Assembly (NCBI GenBank): GCA_047632435.1
Contig: JBLICU010000002.1
Span: forward strand, 95,928-159,927
DNA: 64,000 bases
Direction of reading: 5' to 3'
Source: JAMZMI01 sp047632435
GTDB lineage: Bacteria > Bacteroidota > Bacteroidia > Cytophagales > Cyclobacteriaceae
A program made the position numbers and the translations under genes. Shown piece by piece: positions 43,723 through 52,197 of the stretch. The notes beneath the pieces were generated by a model. It had not been told where the DNA came from and ran no database searches. It saw nothing but the letters and a program-made list of their open reading frames with translations. The stretch's first letter is position 1; every line of letters starts with the position of its first letter.

Positions 43723-44192
43723 TATGACTTAATGGCGTTGATTAGTGAAAGAAAGGGGACTAAAGGATCCCTTTTCTATAATAAAAATCATTGGCAAACC
43801 TTTCCTTCAATGGTCTCTTGGTTAGAATTAGAAATTGTAATTATTCCAATTTCAGGCATTCTTGCAATAACAACCTTCATGCACTCCGATGATGACCATT
43901 TTAATTCTCAAAATTATTTACAAGTCTGCATATAAATTAAAGATATCCGAGATTTGAAATATTGCCATAGACTGATCAAAACCCGTATTCCGATAGGTAA
44001 TTTCATTTTGATTTATCAAAATGAATATTCTATTATTAATTTTTTTCACATAATGTGTTTTTATAGATAGCATTAGACGGAAAGCAGAATATTTGATAAT
44101 AATCAAGATTACCGTTCGTGTTTAAATTTACCAAAACAGCGAACAAACGACGTTTTTGGATTATCTTGGACTTTTATAATTAATACTTATCT
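43723..44192. other. gene-free stretch after RND operon
   Basis: No supportable gene. AAAGGG (43752-43757) and CCCTTT (43769-43774) followed by a T-rich tail may terminate the efflux operon. The last 60 bp probably hold the desaturase promoter, which I could not define. Confidence 0.4.
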
Positions 44193-45305
44193 ATGAGTAA
44201 CCCAACAGTTAAATTTAACGCTTACGATAGACCAGAGTTTTTTGTCGAATTAAGGAAAAAAGTAAGCCAACATTTCAAAGACAATAATATTTCGAAATAC
44301 GCAAATCTGAATATGAAGTTGAAAACAGCTTTCATGATTTCACTTTATTTTGTTCCGTTTATTTTGATGCTTACTGGTGTCGTTGCTTCTATTGGAGGAG
44401 TTATCGCCATGTTTGTTTTGATGGGATTTGGTATGTCAGGAATCGGATTATCAATCATGCATGACGCCAATCATGGTTCCTATTCCAGAAACCAAAATGT
44501 AAATAATGTCCTTGGTTTTTTATTAAATTTCACTGGTGGATTCCATGTCAACTGGAAAATTCAACACAATGTATTACACCATTCTTTCACCAATGTACAT
44601 GGACATGACGAGGACATTGACAAAGGAATCATGCGATTTTCACCTGACCAGCCTCACAAAAGCATGTATAAATATCAGGCATATTATGCACCATTACTTT
44701 ATGGATTGATGACCATATATTGGTTTGTCAGCAAGGATTTTATCCAATTGGCACGATACAAGCAAAAAGATCTTTTAAAAGGACAGGGTATCACGGTAGC
44801 CAGTGCTTTGACTCAAATTATCATTCATAAAATCTGGTATGTGGGATTATTTATTGTTGCTCCACTAGTTTTAATTGCCCTTCCGTGGTGGCAAATCACT
44901 TTGGGATTCATATTGATGCATTTTATATCTGGTTTGTTGTTGGCACTGATTTTCCAACCAGCCCATGTTATTGAAGAAACGAGTTTTTATGTCCCTGATG
45001 AAAATGGTAGTATTGAAAACAATTGGGCCGTCCATCAAATGCGTACCACAGCAAATTTCGCAAACAATAGCACCCTATTTTCGTGGTTCGTAGGTGGCTT
45101 AAATTTTCAAATAGAGCACCATCTCTTTCCGAATATTTGCCATGTACATTACAAAGCGATTTCAAAAATTGTAAAAGCGACAGCTGAAGAGTTTGATGTG
45201 CCTTATTATCAGCACAAAACCTTCTATGACGCAGTGAAAAGTCACTTTACCTTGCTCAATCAGCTGGGTACTGGCGAATACGACAGAAAGCTGGCTACTG
45301 CTTAA
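44193..45305 (+). CDS. front-end type fatty acid desaturase
   Basis: A 370-residue membrane desaturase. The three His boxes are HDANH (MHDANHGSYS), HNVLHH and, as the third, QIEHH; the Gln in place of His is the mark of front-end (delta-5/6-like, linoleoyl-CoA type) desaturases. Four transmembrane helices are predicted and no cytochrome b5 domain is fused. It introduces a double bond into an acyl chain using a diiron centre, helping membrane fluidity. A distinct delta-9-like desaturase is at 56338-57159. It abuts the DUF6265 gene tail to tail. Confidence 0.9.
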   Translation: MSNPTVKFNAYDRPEFFVELRKKVSQHFKDNNISKYANLNMKLKTAFMISLYFVPFILMLTGVVASIGGVIAMFVLMGFGMSGIGLSIMHDANHGSYSRNQNVNNVLGFLLNFTGGFHVNWKIQHNVLHHSFTNVHGHDEDIDKGIMRFSPDQPHKSMYKYQAYYAPLLYGLMTIYWFVSKDFIQLARYKQKDLLKGQGITVASALTQIIIHKIWYVGLFIVAPLVLIALPWWQITLGFILMHFISGLLLALIFQPAHVIEETSFYVPDENGSIENNWAVHQMRTTANFANNSTLFSWFVGGLNFQIEHHLFPNICHVHYKAISKIVKATAEEFDVPYYQHKTFYDAVKSHFTLLNQLGTGEYDRKLATA

Positions 45306-45746
45306 TTGTCGCTTCAAATTAAAAATTTCTGTTTCGATTTTATCCCCTTGTTGTAGGATGAGGGATATTTTCATTTCATTTTCAGCGAGGCGTTCGTAAA
45401 TCAAGCCCTTTAGAGCTACTTTATCTACTGTGGTTTCATCCATTTTGAAATCAATAAAACCTTCCTTTTCTTCCCAACCGATGAATTAGGGAGTAAAATG
45501 CTTCAGCTTCATGCCTGAATCATCGAGTACCCAAAACTCATAAAACTGCACCACGCCGCTTGAATAGGAGTAACGAAACATGCCCATCAGTTTGCCATCT
45601 GCATCCGGTTCAGACCAAATCTCTTCCATAGTTCCACCAAATCCAGGTCCTTTCCAGGTACCTGTGAGCCATGCATTTGGTGACTGAGATTGAGAAAACA
45701 CAGAAAGTGAGATAGACAAAAGGGTAAGTAACGAAAGTTGTTTCAT
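45306..45746 (-). pseudogene. DUF6265 family secreted protein interrupted by in-frame TAA
   Basis: A signal peptide (1-18, ending VFSQ) is followed by AWLTGTWKGPGFGGTMEEIWS, MGMFRYSYSSG and VQFYEFWVLDD, the DUF6265 pattern. The frame stops at TAA (45486-45488) after KLKHFTP, but the family sequence resumes in the same frame at once: FIGWEEKEGFIDF, then LKGLIYERLAENEMKISLILQ and IETEIFNLKRQ. One substitution of GAA or AAA to TAA explains this. The frame also lacks a stop after KRQ and runs into the desaturase gene antisense to 45162. Probably inactive, or an assembly error. Confidence 0.75.
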
Positions 45747-46040
45747 CGTGCTGTTTATATAAAGACGAATAAATCTATAGCAAATGGATAAAGGAACAAA
45801 CAGTCGCCTCCCCAGTACGCCCCTAGCGCGAGCATTTTGACCTTGCTCTACGGTAAGAAAATGGCCTTTGATTTGCGTAAAAAACTGGACAAATAATAAT
45901 GCGCATTTTGAATAATTAATAGAACCAAACCCTTCTTGTGTTCTCTGCTAATGTCCTACGCCCTTGAAAGTTTTGGATTTAGTTATATTCTATTAGTATC
46001 AATGGCGGGATGGGCTAGAAGCCCGTTCCGGCAAAAGAAA

Positions 46041-46193
46041 CGATTCCCGTCTCTCCGCTTGGTTGAATGATAAAACAGGAAGCGATTTCCTGCTTAGTAA
46101 ATAATAGGCAAAAAATTGTACGCTCTTACTTTACCCCGAACCCTTACTCCTGAATACATTAAAAAAAGCCTCTTCATGTTAATGAAGGGGCTT
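46041..46193. other. tRNA-like debris and terminator-like hairpins
   Basis: CGATTCCCGTCTCTCCGC at 46041-46058 looks like the 3' half of a tRNA on the plus strand, without its 5' half. CAGGAA (46076-46081) and TTCCTG (46087-46092) form a hairpin. AAGCC(T)CTTCAT (46166-46177) with ATGAAG(G)GGCTT (46182-46193), preceded by an A run (46161-46167), is a minus-strand terminator copy. Confidence 0.45.
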
Positions 46194-46300
46194 GAAGTAC
46201 CAAAGGAGGGAACGGTCCGTCGATACGGCGAAACATTACTCCCGAAACATTAAAAAACCCATCTTCTGAATGAAGATGGGTTTTGTACCAAAGGAGGGAA
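46144..46300 (-). repeat. tandem duplication of tRNA-Leu 3' end plus terminator
   Basis: Two units (about 46144-46212 and 46236-46300), each running: TTACTCC(C/T)GAA, ACATTAAAAAA, a minus-strand terminator hairpin, then GTACCAAAGGAGGGAA or close variant. The last word is the acceptor and T-arm end of tRNA-Leu(CAA), and ACTCCCGAA is its variable arm, which occurs a third time inside the intact tRNA. The left unit is a degraded copy. Confidence 0.7.
46252..46284 (-). terminator. intrinsic terminator of tRNA-Leu(CAA)
   Basis: Minus-strand hairpin: AAACCCATCTTC (plus 46255-46266) pairs with GAAGATGGGTTT (46272-46283) around a 5-nt loop, followed on the minus strand by a T run (plus A run 46252-46257). 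Confidence 0.85.
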
Positions 46301-46367
46301 TCGAACCCTCACTCCCGAAGGAACACGAGTTTGAGTCGTGCGCGTCTACCAGTTCCGCCACTTTGGC
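46286..46367 (-). tRNA. tRNA-Leu (anticodon CAA)
   Basis: Read on the minus strand it starts GCCAAAGTGGCGGAACTGGT, with D-arm residues GGUAGACGCG typical of tRNA-Leu, anticodon loop CTCAAAC (anticodon CAA, reading UUG), a long variable arm and a T-arm GGTTCGATTCC. The acceptor stem GCCAAAG pairs with CTTTGGT. The CCA end is not encoded. Length 82 nt. Confidence 0.95.
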
Positions 46368-46421
46368 ATTTCCGTATTAAAACGGAACGCAAAACTATAC
46401 TATGTCTTTAATTAAAACAAT

Positions 46422-46448
46422 AAAAAAGGAGAAGCTCTCGCTTCTCCT
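46422..46448 (-). terminator. intrinsic terminator of secreted protein gene 46480-47064
   Basis: Perfect stem AGGAGAAGC (46427-46435), loop TCTC, GCTTCTCCT (46440-46448), with a minus-strand T run (plus A run 46422-46427). Confidence 0.9.
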
Positions 46449-46479
46449 GATCTATATTAAACTATTATTGAAGTTAAAG

Positions 46480-47064
46480 TTAAAAAGTTATGGTTTTTTC
46501 TTGAAAAATTTTACCTCTGTGCATTAGGACGAAGGTCACTTCACTAGATTTTATGTCCTTGAAATTGTATTTCTTTTGGATCACGTCAGAATCATACGCT
46601 TCATAGTAGATTCTTTCATTTTTATCATCCAATACATACATGTGGACATCCTTACTTTCCGGGTTGTAGCCAGTCATGATTACGTTTTTTTCATCCGATC
46701 CCCTCAAAGTAAACCTCAGGTCAGACATATCGCCAAGAATTACTTCCTCCGCATATTTGTAATTATCTGTGGTTAATTGAATGGTGTACTTGCCGTCAGG
46801 AAGTGTTGAAAGATTATATTGCTTTACAAAAGCATCAGTTGATTTGATATCCTCTTTATATACAGTCTCATTATTTTCATCGATCCACTGAATGGTTACC
46901 TTATCCTCCTCTTCTCCCTTATAAATCAGTTTGAAATTGTCTTCCTTTTCCTGAGCAACAATCTTGCAGTAGGTTCCTACTGAAGTCGAATCACCCTTGG
47001 CACTCGTTTTTACCGCACTTAAAACTATTAAAAGGGCAGCAATTGTTTTGATTGTGTTTCTCAT
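46480..47064 (-). CDS. secreted beta-rich protein of unknown function
   Basis: A 194-residue protein with a signal peptide (1-22, ending TSAKG). The mature part consists of two similar beta domains: VTIQWIDENNETVYKEDIKS followed by YNLSTLPDGKYTIQLTT, and later VHMYVLDDKNERIYYEAYDS followed by YNFKDIKSSEVTFVLMHRG. Both halves share the pattern x-N/D-E-x-hydrophobic-Y, so the protein may be an internal duplication of an Ig/FN3-like fold, related to the DUF3244-type secretion-tail-like modules. No lipobox. Function unknown. A terminator follows. Confidence 0.65.
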   Translation of the reverse strand: MRNTIKTIAALLIVLSAVKTSAKGDSTSVGTYCKIVAQEKEDNFKLIYKGEEEDKVTIQWIDENNETVYKEDIKSTDAFVKQYNLSTLPDGKYTIQLTTDNYKYAEEVILGDMSDLRFTLRGSDEKNVIMTGYNPESKDVHMYVLDDKNERIYYEAYDSDVIQKKYNFKDIKSSEVTFVLMHRGKIFQEKTITF

Positions 47065-47471
47065 AGTTGTTTTGATTATGAATTACATTACAAATTGAGT
47101 AAACACTGGTGTCATTTTCAAAATAATATTAGTTTCATTGAAAATATTTCTACAAAAAGGCCAAAATATTGATTTCATTTAAAAAATATGGTCGTTTTTA
47201 TAAAACTATCAATTCACGACTGAATTTTGAATGCTTTTTGTATTTTTCACATTAGGTTTTGCAATATTCTAATTTCACCTATTTTACAGCATAAAATCAA
47301 CTCAGGATTTGAAGGAAATCAATAAAAATTCGAACTATTATTCATTTGCAAATTCCGGAAGCTAATAGCATTGAGTTTTTAGACTAAAAAGTCCCGATTA
47401 ACAATGATCGAATTAAAAATCAGTCTAATCTTTCATACAACATACCTTTGAATCAAAAAGAATAATAGCTT
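47065..47471. other. AT-rich divergent promoter region
   Basis: About 400 bp without a supportable gene between two divergent genes. A promoter-like TACCTTTG (47443-47450) precedes the RDD gene; no matching TTTG was found at the expected distance. Confidence 0.5.
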
Positions 47472-47855
47472 ATGACCCCCGTAGGATTTTGGACAAGATT
47501 GATGGCCTATAACATTGACTTCCTTTTCTATCTGGGTTTTGCCTTGATCTTCAGATTAATATTTCAGACTCCTAGCCCAATGTACTTTTGCCTTGGTTCA
47601 AGCATCTTTTTGTTTGAAATAGGGTTTTTATTATCCCCATGGGCAGCCACTCCTGGTAGAAAGAAAATGAATATCACCATAGTAGACATGCAGGGCAATA
47701 AACTTAAACCTGCGAAAATAATTCTGAGGACTTTTGCGAAAGTGGTGTCATTGCTCCTACTATTTATGGGTTTCGCAATTATTGCATTTAGAGAAGACAA
47801 AAGAGGACTTCATGACATGATTGCGGGCAGTTCGGTTGTGCATAAAATGAAATGA
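47472..47855 (+). CDS. RDD family membrane protein
   Basis: A 127-residue membrane protein with the RDD signature: FWTRLMAYNIDFLFYLG at the start (Arg and Asp of the name), and RLxDxIAGSSVV-like GLHDMIAGSSVVHKMK at the end; the central WAATPGRKKMNI fits the family pattern TPGKxxxgl. Three hydrophobic helices. RDD proteins are of mostly unknown role, with some acting in ion transport. It stands in front of the UPF0114 gene, 80 bp apart. Confidence 0.85.
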   Translation: MTPVGFWTRLMAYNIDFLFYLGFALIFRLIFQTPSPMYFCLGSSIFLFEIGFLLSPWAATPGRKKMNITIVDMQGNKLKPAKIILRTFAKVVSLLLLFMGFAIIAFREDKRGLHDMIAGSSVVHKMK

Positions 47856-47935
47856 TTTTTTTTTCGTGTTTTTTTCGTTTTATCTACCCGATAATATTCT
47901 TATCTTTCCAAAAAAGAACACCAACTTAATCGACA

Positions 47936-48517
47936 ATGGCAGAAACAGGACTCAAGAAATTCGAGAATTTTTTCGAAGGCTTCATTTTTTGGAGTAGATG
48001 GGTACAAGCTCCTCTTTACATCGGTCTATCCTTTGGATCGATATTATACCTCGTGAAATTTTTTCAGGAATTGTATCACACATTTCACCAGACACTGGAG
48101 CTTCACGAAACTGAAATGATGCTTCGGATATTGGGACTGGTAGATATCTCCATGGTAATGAATCTGATAGTTATGGTAACCATAGGTGGTTATTCCATAT
48201 TTACCAGCCGGATTGATGTGGATATGCATGATGACAAGCCTCTTTGGCTTGAGGATCTGGATGCCGGACAGTTAAAAATTAAATTAGCAACTTCTCTTGC
48301 CTCTATCTCTGGGGTTCAATTATTGAAAACATTCATTGATTACAGAGAAGCTGAAGAAAAAGCTGGAGCTGAAGGAATCATTATCGAGATTGTCATTCAC
48401 ATGGTCTTCATAGTGTCTGCGCTACTTCTAGCACAAACTGAGAAGATCACTCACAGCTATAAGCATGGGCACGTTTTAGCAGCTGCTCCTACAGAGCCAG
48501 AGGCAGAGAGTCATTGA
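47936..48517 (+). CDS. YqhA/UPF0114 family membrane protein
   Basis: A 193-residue inner-membrane protein with about four helices. The opening FENFFEGFIFWSRWVQAPLYIGLSFGSI and LGLVDISMVMNLIVMVTIGGYSIFTSRID are characteristic of UPF0114 (YqhA). The C-terminal tail is acidic and polar. No experimentally fixed function. A bidirectional terminator follows. Confidence 0.9.
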   Translation: MAETGLKKFENFFEGFIFWSRWVQAPLYIGLSFGSILYLVKFFQELYHTFHQTLELHETEMMLRILGLVDISMVMNLIVMVTIGGYSIFTSRIDVDMHDDKPLWLEDLDAGQLKIKLATSLASISGVQLLKTFIDYREAEEKAGAEGIIIEIVIHMVFIVSALLLAQTEKITHSYKHGHVLAAAPTEPEAESH

Positions 48518-48540
48518 TTTATTGATAGAAACTAAATAAA

Positions 48541-48572
48541 AAAGGCTTTGAGAAATCTCAAAGCCTTTTTTT
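48541..48572. terminator. bidirectional intrinsic terminator
   Basis: AAAGGCTTTGAG (48541-48552) and CTCAAAGCCTTT (48557-48568) form a near-perfect stem with A and T runs on the outside. It serves the UPF0114 gene and the facing M42 peptidase gene. Confidence 0.9.
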
Positions 48573-48585
48573 TGTCATTTTATGC

Positions 48586-49638
48586 TCAATATTCCCAAGT
48601 CGCGGTATCCAGTTCCTCTAGGGCCGCTATTAATAAATCGACAGAATACTGAATATCTGATTTATGGGCCATTTCAATCACCTGATGTAAATGTCTGGTG
48701 GGAATAGATATCGCACCCGCTATTGATCCATTTTTTCCCATTCGCTGTACACCTGCAGTATCAGTACCACCTGCTGCCAGGATTTCTGGCTGCCACGGAA
48801 TTTCGTGTTTATCAGCCAGGGCCTTTAGATATTTCACCATTCTGGGATCACAAATGGTCATGGCATCCATAATCTTGATAGCCGTCCCTTTACCCAGTGA
48901 AGTTACTTTTTCATGTGCCTGCGCTCCAGGTAAGTCATAAGCGATAGTAGTATCCAATGCAATACCGAAATCAGGGTTGATGCTATGCGCAGCAACATTG
49001 GCTCCTCTGATACCCACCTCCTCCTGAACCGTAAATACTGCATGTAAATCAAAGGCAGGGGCGGTCATTTTTTTTAGTGTTTCTATCAGAATATAGACGG
49101 CTACTCTATTATCAATGGATTTACAATTGACACACTCCCCCATTTCGATCAATTCTCGCTCACGTGTAATTGGATTCCCAATGTCGATCCATTGCACCAA
49201 TTCTTCCTTGGACATGCCACAATCGATAAAGTAATCTTCAATCTTCGCTACTTTATTTCTTTCCTCAGCATTCATCAAATGAATGGGTTTGCTACCCATT
49301 ACCCCGACGATATCCTTTTTACCATGAATAATCACTCGCTGAGCGGTAAGAGTTTTAGGATCAAAACCACCCAAAGTCTGAAAGCGAATAAATCCGGCAT
49401 CATCAATAAATGAAACTAAAAATCCTATTTCGTCCATATGCGCAGCAACCATCACTGATTTTCCTTCTGGATTTTTTACCCCTTTTTTAAAGGCTATGAC
49501 ATTGCCCATATTGTCCACACTATAGCTATCAACATGATCCTTGATTTCATTGATCACCAGTTGCCTGATGGGATTTTCAAATCCCGGTGCACCAGGGACC
49601 TCACATATATTTTTGAGCAGTTTTACATCTATTTTCAT
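48586..49638 (-). CDS. M42 family aminopeptidase
   Basis: A 350-residue cytosolic metallopeptidase of the M42 (FrvX/tetrahedral aminopeptidase) family. Metal and catalytic regions are visible: VAAHMDEIGF (His ligand), KSIDNRVAVY (bridging Asp), VQEEVGIRGA (catalytic Glu and ligand Glu), ALDTTIAYD (Asp) and AGGTDTAGVQRMGKNG near the last His (PTRHLHQVIEM). It removes N-terminal residues from peptides and forms large oligomers in known members. It lies downstream of tRNA-Leu(GAG) on the same strand. Confidence 0.93.
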   Translation of the reverse strand: MKIDVKLLKNICEVPGAPGFENPIRQLVINEIKDHVDSYSVDNMGNVIAFKKGVKNPEGKSVMVAAHMDEIGFLVSFIDDAGFIRFQTLGGFDPKTLTAQRVIIHGKKDIVGVMGSKPIHLMNAEERNKVAKIEDYFIDCGMSKEELVQWIDIGNPITRERELIEMGECVNCKSIDNRVAVYILIETLKKMTAPAFDLHAVFTVQEEVGIRGANVAAHSINPDFGIALDTTIAYDLPGAQAHEKVTSLGKGTAIKIMDAMTICDPRMVKYLKALADKHEIPWQPEILAAGGTDTAGVQRMGKNGSIAGAISIPTRHLHQVIEMAHKSDIQYSVDLLIAALEELDTATWEY

Positions 49639-49670
49639 CTCATGTACCTTTTATTGATGGATAATAATGA

Positions 49671-49695
49671 AAAAAGTCCAGCTTGACCCGGACTT
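49671..49695 (-). terminator. intrinsic terminator of tRNA-Leu(GAG)
   Basis: AAGTCC (49674-49679) and GGACTT (49690-49695), with a T run on the minus strand (plus A run 49670-49675). It lies 12 bp past the tRNA end. Confidence 0.75.
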
Positions 49696-49706
49696 AAGGA
49701 TTATTG

Positions 49707-49790
49707 TGCGCACGAGAAGATTCGAACTTCCACACAACTAAATGCACCACCCCCTCAAGGTGGCGTGTCTACCAATTTCACCACGTGCGC
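49707..49790 (-). tRNA. tRNA-Leu (anticodon GAG)
   Basis: Minus-strand sequence begins GCGCACGTGGTGAAATTGGT. The acceptor stem GCGCACG pairs with CGTGCGC; the D arm has GGTAGACACG; the anticodon loop TTGAGGG gives GAG, reading CUC/CUU; the variable arm is long and the T-arm is AGTTCGAATCTT. Length 84 nt, and CCA is not encoded. Confidence 0.95.
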
Positions 49791-49865
49791 AGATAGAAAG
49801 TATACCTTTCTTTGGTTTCGCAAATCTAGTAGATTTAGCCTAAGTGAAAAAAGCGAATTGCAACA

Positions 49866-50813
49866 TTACTTTACTTCCCAAATACTATCAGCGAAAAACA
49901 GGTTTTCATCAAATAGATTTTGGATAACCTTAAATCCTGATGATTCAGCTAAATAATCAATTTCATCAATGTCGTACTTTTTCGAAACCTCTACAAAAAC
50001 AGCCTCCCACTTCTTAAAAGTGTAAGTCTCTTCTAAACTTCCAATATGAACTTCCTGCTCCTTTAAACTAACCAAATAACTGCGACATTCGCCCGTCATG
50101 GGGTCATAAACCGGAGAATGCTCAAACCCATTCACATCAAAATCCGCATCCATTTCGCGATTGATTCTGTCAAGTAAATTCAAATTAAACGCCTTAGTCA
50201 CACCCTGTTTGTCATTGTATGCAGCCAGGATTTTTGTCGGATCTTTTTTTAAATCAAACCCAATCAACATCCGATCTCCAACATTCAAATTCTCTTTGAC
50301 GCTGTTCAAAAAAGTAATGGCCGTTTCATTCAGAAAATTTCCAATATTGGAGCCTAGAAAATAAACGACCGTATGACCAGTTTTCCTAAACTTCAAGTCT
50401 TGGAGCACACTAAAATAATCCCCTGTCAGGGGATTAATGTCGATCTGAGGTAATTCTGCTTTTATATCATCTTCCAATATCTGAAGCACATTGGAAGAAA
50501 TGTCAACCGGGATGTATGAGTATTGGATCTGCTGATCCGAAAAATATTTGAGGAGCACTTTGGTCTTGCGCCCATCTCCAGCACCAAGCTCTACCAACCG
50601 AAAATCCTCATCAGGTTTCATCAATTCAAGAATCTGTTCCTTTTGATTTTCAAAAATATTCATCTCTGCACGAGAGAGATAATATTCATCCAATTCCATG
50701 ATTTGTTGAAAGAGTTTGTCCCCAGCTTCATTATAAAAATACCTTGAAGATAGTTTTTTCGGTTTCGAGGACAATCCCGAAAGTACGTCTTGTTCAAATT
50801 GTGTCAATCCCAC
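49866..50813 (-). CDS. egtD: EgtD-like L-histidine N-alpha-methyltransferase
   Basis: A 315-residue S-adenosylmethionine methyltransferase of the EgtD (DUF2260) family, which trimethylates histidine to hercynine. The SAM motif is RLVELGAGDGRKTKVLL; YYLSRAEMNIF near residue 45 and the histidine-binding region YFLGSNIGNFL with LIGFDLKKDP are typical. The terminal KKWEAVFVEVSKKYD and ESSGFKVIQNLFDENLFFADSIWEVK match the family end. It follows egtB by 12 bp on the same strand, so the two form an ergothioneine operon. Confidence 0.92.
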   Translation of the reverse strand: MGLTQFEQDVLSGLSSKPKKLSSRYFYNEAGDKLFQQIMELDEYYLSRAEMNIFENQKEQILELMKPDEDFRLVELGAGDGRKTKVLLKYFSDQQIQYSYIPVDISSNVLQILEDDIKAELPQIDINPLTGDYFSVLQDLKFRKTGHTVVYFLGSNIGNFLNETAITFLNSVKENLNVGDRMLIGFDLKKDPTKILAAYNDKQGVTKAFNLNLLDRINREMDADFDVNGFEHSPVYDPMTGECRSYLVSLKEQEVHIGSLEETYTFKKWEAVFVEVSKKYDIDEIDYLAESSGFKVIQNLFDENLFFADSIWEVK

Positions 50814-50825
50814 TTAATTGTAAAT

Positions 50826-52100
50826 TTATTTAATATGTCGTGCCAATCGCAAACCACTGCACATCCAACGGAGATGCGGTGGAAAAAAATTGCGGTATGA
50901 ATGCCTGATGTGAGATTTGGGGGTAGCATAGGAGCCTCCTTTTAATACCATTTGATTGATCATGAACTTTCCATTATACTCTCCCAACGCTCCGCCAGGC
51001 GCTTTGTAATACGGATAGGGTCTGTAAGCACTTGCTGTCCATTCCCACACGTTACCAAAGAAATCAGATTGTCCGGTATTGATTGTTTCAAAAACTCCCA
51101 ATTCAATGAAATTGTCTTGCAAGGTCGTTTGAGGTGCATACATTTTGGCTGCCACTTCCCATTCAAACTCTGTCGGAAGTCTGCAATCTTTCCATTGCGC
51201 ATATGCATCTGCTTCAAAAAACGAAAGGTGACTCACGGGCGCCTCCCAATCTATAGTCCGCAAACCTGACAATGTATAATTATGCCAATTCTCATTTTCC
51301 CTCAACCAATACATTGGATGTTGAATTTTTTCTTGTTGTACCCAGTCCCAACCCTCAGACAACCAAAGCACGTGGTTTTCATAACCACCAGCAGCTATGA
51401 ACTGCAGGTATTCACCATTGGTAACTTGGGAAGTACAAATCTCAAAACGATGCAAATATTGTTGATGTAATCCCAGTTCGTTATCAAAGCAAAAACCGTC
51501 TCCACTGAATCCAATTTCATATAGACCTTCATCAATAGTATACCAGGATTTATCAAATGATTTACCCATTTTCGGGCGGTCCACTGCGTGCGTATATATT
51601 GGGAAAGTAGGATTGTGTCCCAAGATAAATTTGATATCATAAATCAATAATTCCTGATGCTGTTGCTCATGCTGAATACCTACCTCTAAAACATGTTCGA
51701 GCGCCTCATTCCAATCTGCAGATTTCAGGAAAGTCTCAAGGTGCGCATCCACATAGGATCGATACTGAAATACTTCCTTTACCGATGGCCTGGTAAGATT
51801 GCCACGATCTGCTCGCGACCAGCGTGCACCAGCACTTATATAGTAGCTATTAAATAAATAATGAAAATCCTGATTAAACACTTTGTAATTTGAGTCATAC
51901 TTGGTCAGTATGAAAGCTTCAAAAAACCAGGTAGTGTGGGCCAAATGCCATTTAGGAGGGCTGACATCAGTCACTGGCTGTACTACGTAATCCTCGATTT
52001 CAAGTGGCGCACAAATTTTTAACGATTGCTGCCTTACTGCTAGTAATCGTTCGATCATATGGTCCATATCCTTTGAATCTTTGGTGATTTGATGCGACAT
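50826..52100 (-). CDS. egtB: EgtB-like iron(II)-dependent sulfoxide synthase for ergothioneine
   Basis: A 424-residue enzyme that joins hercynine to a thiol and oxygen. The N-terminal DinB-like domain carries the iron-binding triad: His55 (HLAHTTWFFEAF) and His144/His148 (GIQHEQQHQE). The C-terminal FGE-sulfatase domain ends with GSYATPKSHIRHSYRNF and FPPHLRWMCSGLRLARHIK. It is the first gene of the egtB-egtD pair. No egtA, egtC or egtE homologue is next to it, so the enzyme may use cysteine directly, as known for some EgtB subtypes (inference). Confidence 0.92.
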   Translation of the reverse strand: MSHQITKDSKDMDHMIERLLAVRQQSLKICAPLEIEDYVVQPVTDVSPPKWHLAHTTWFFEAFILTKYDSNYKVFNQDFHYLFNSYYISAGARWSRADRGNLTRPSVKEVFQYRSYVDAHLETFLKSADWNEALEHVLEVGIQHEQQHQELLIYDIKFILGHNPTFPIYTHAVDRPKMGKSFDKSWYTIDEGLYEIGFSGDGFCFDNELGLHQQYLHRFEICTSQVTNGEYLQFIAAGGYENHVLWLSEGWDWVQQEKIQHPMYWLRENENWHNYTLSGLRTIDWEAPVSHLSFFEADAYAQWKDCRLPTEFEWEVAAKMYAPQTTLQDNFIELGVFETINTGQSDFFGNVWEWTASAYRPYPYYKAPGGALGEYNGKFMINQMVLKGGSYATPKSHIRHSYRNFFPPHLRWMCSGLRLARHIK

Positions 52101-52197
52101 CTTATTTTATTCTGACACATTTAGTTTCTAAACATAGTAACTAATATAATATCAATAAGGTTAGATAAATGCTTTTGAATAATAGCCGACAATGTGA

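Noticed and set aside
43732..43935. 67-residue open frame on the plus strand
   Set aside because: No ribosome-binding site, no recognisable pattern, and a likely terminator hairpin within it.
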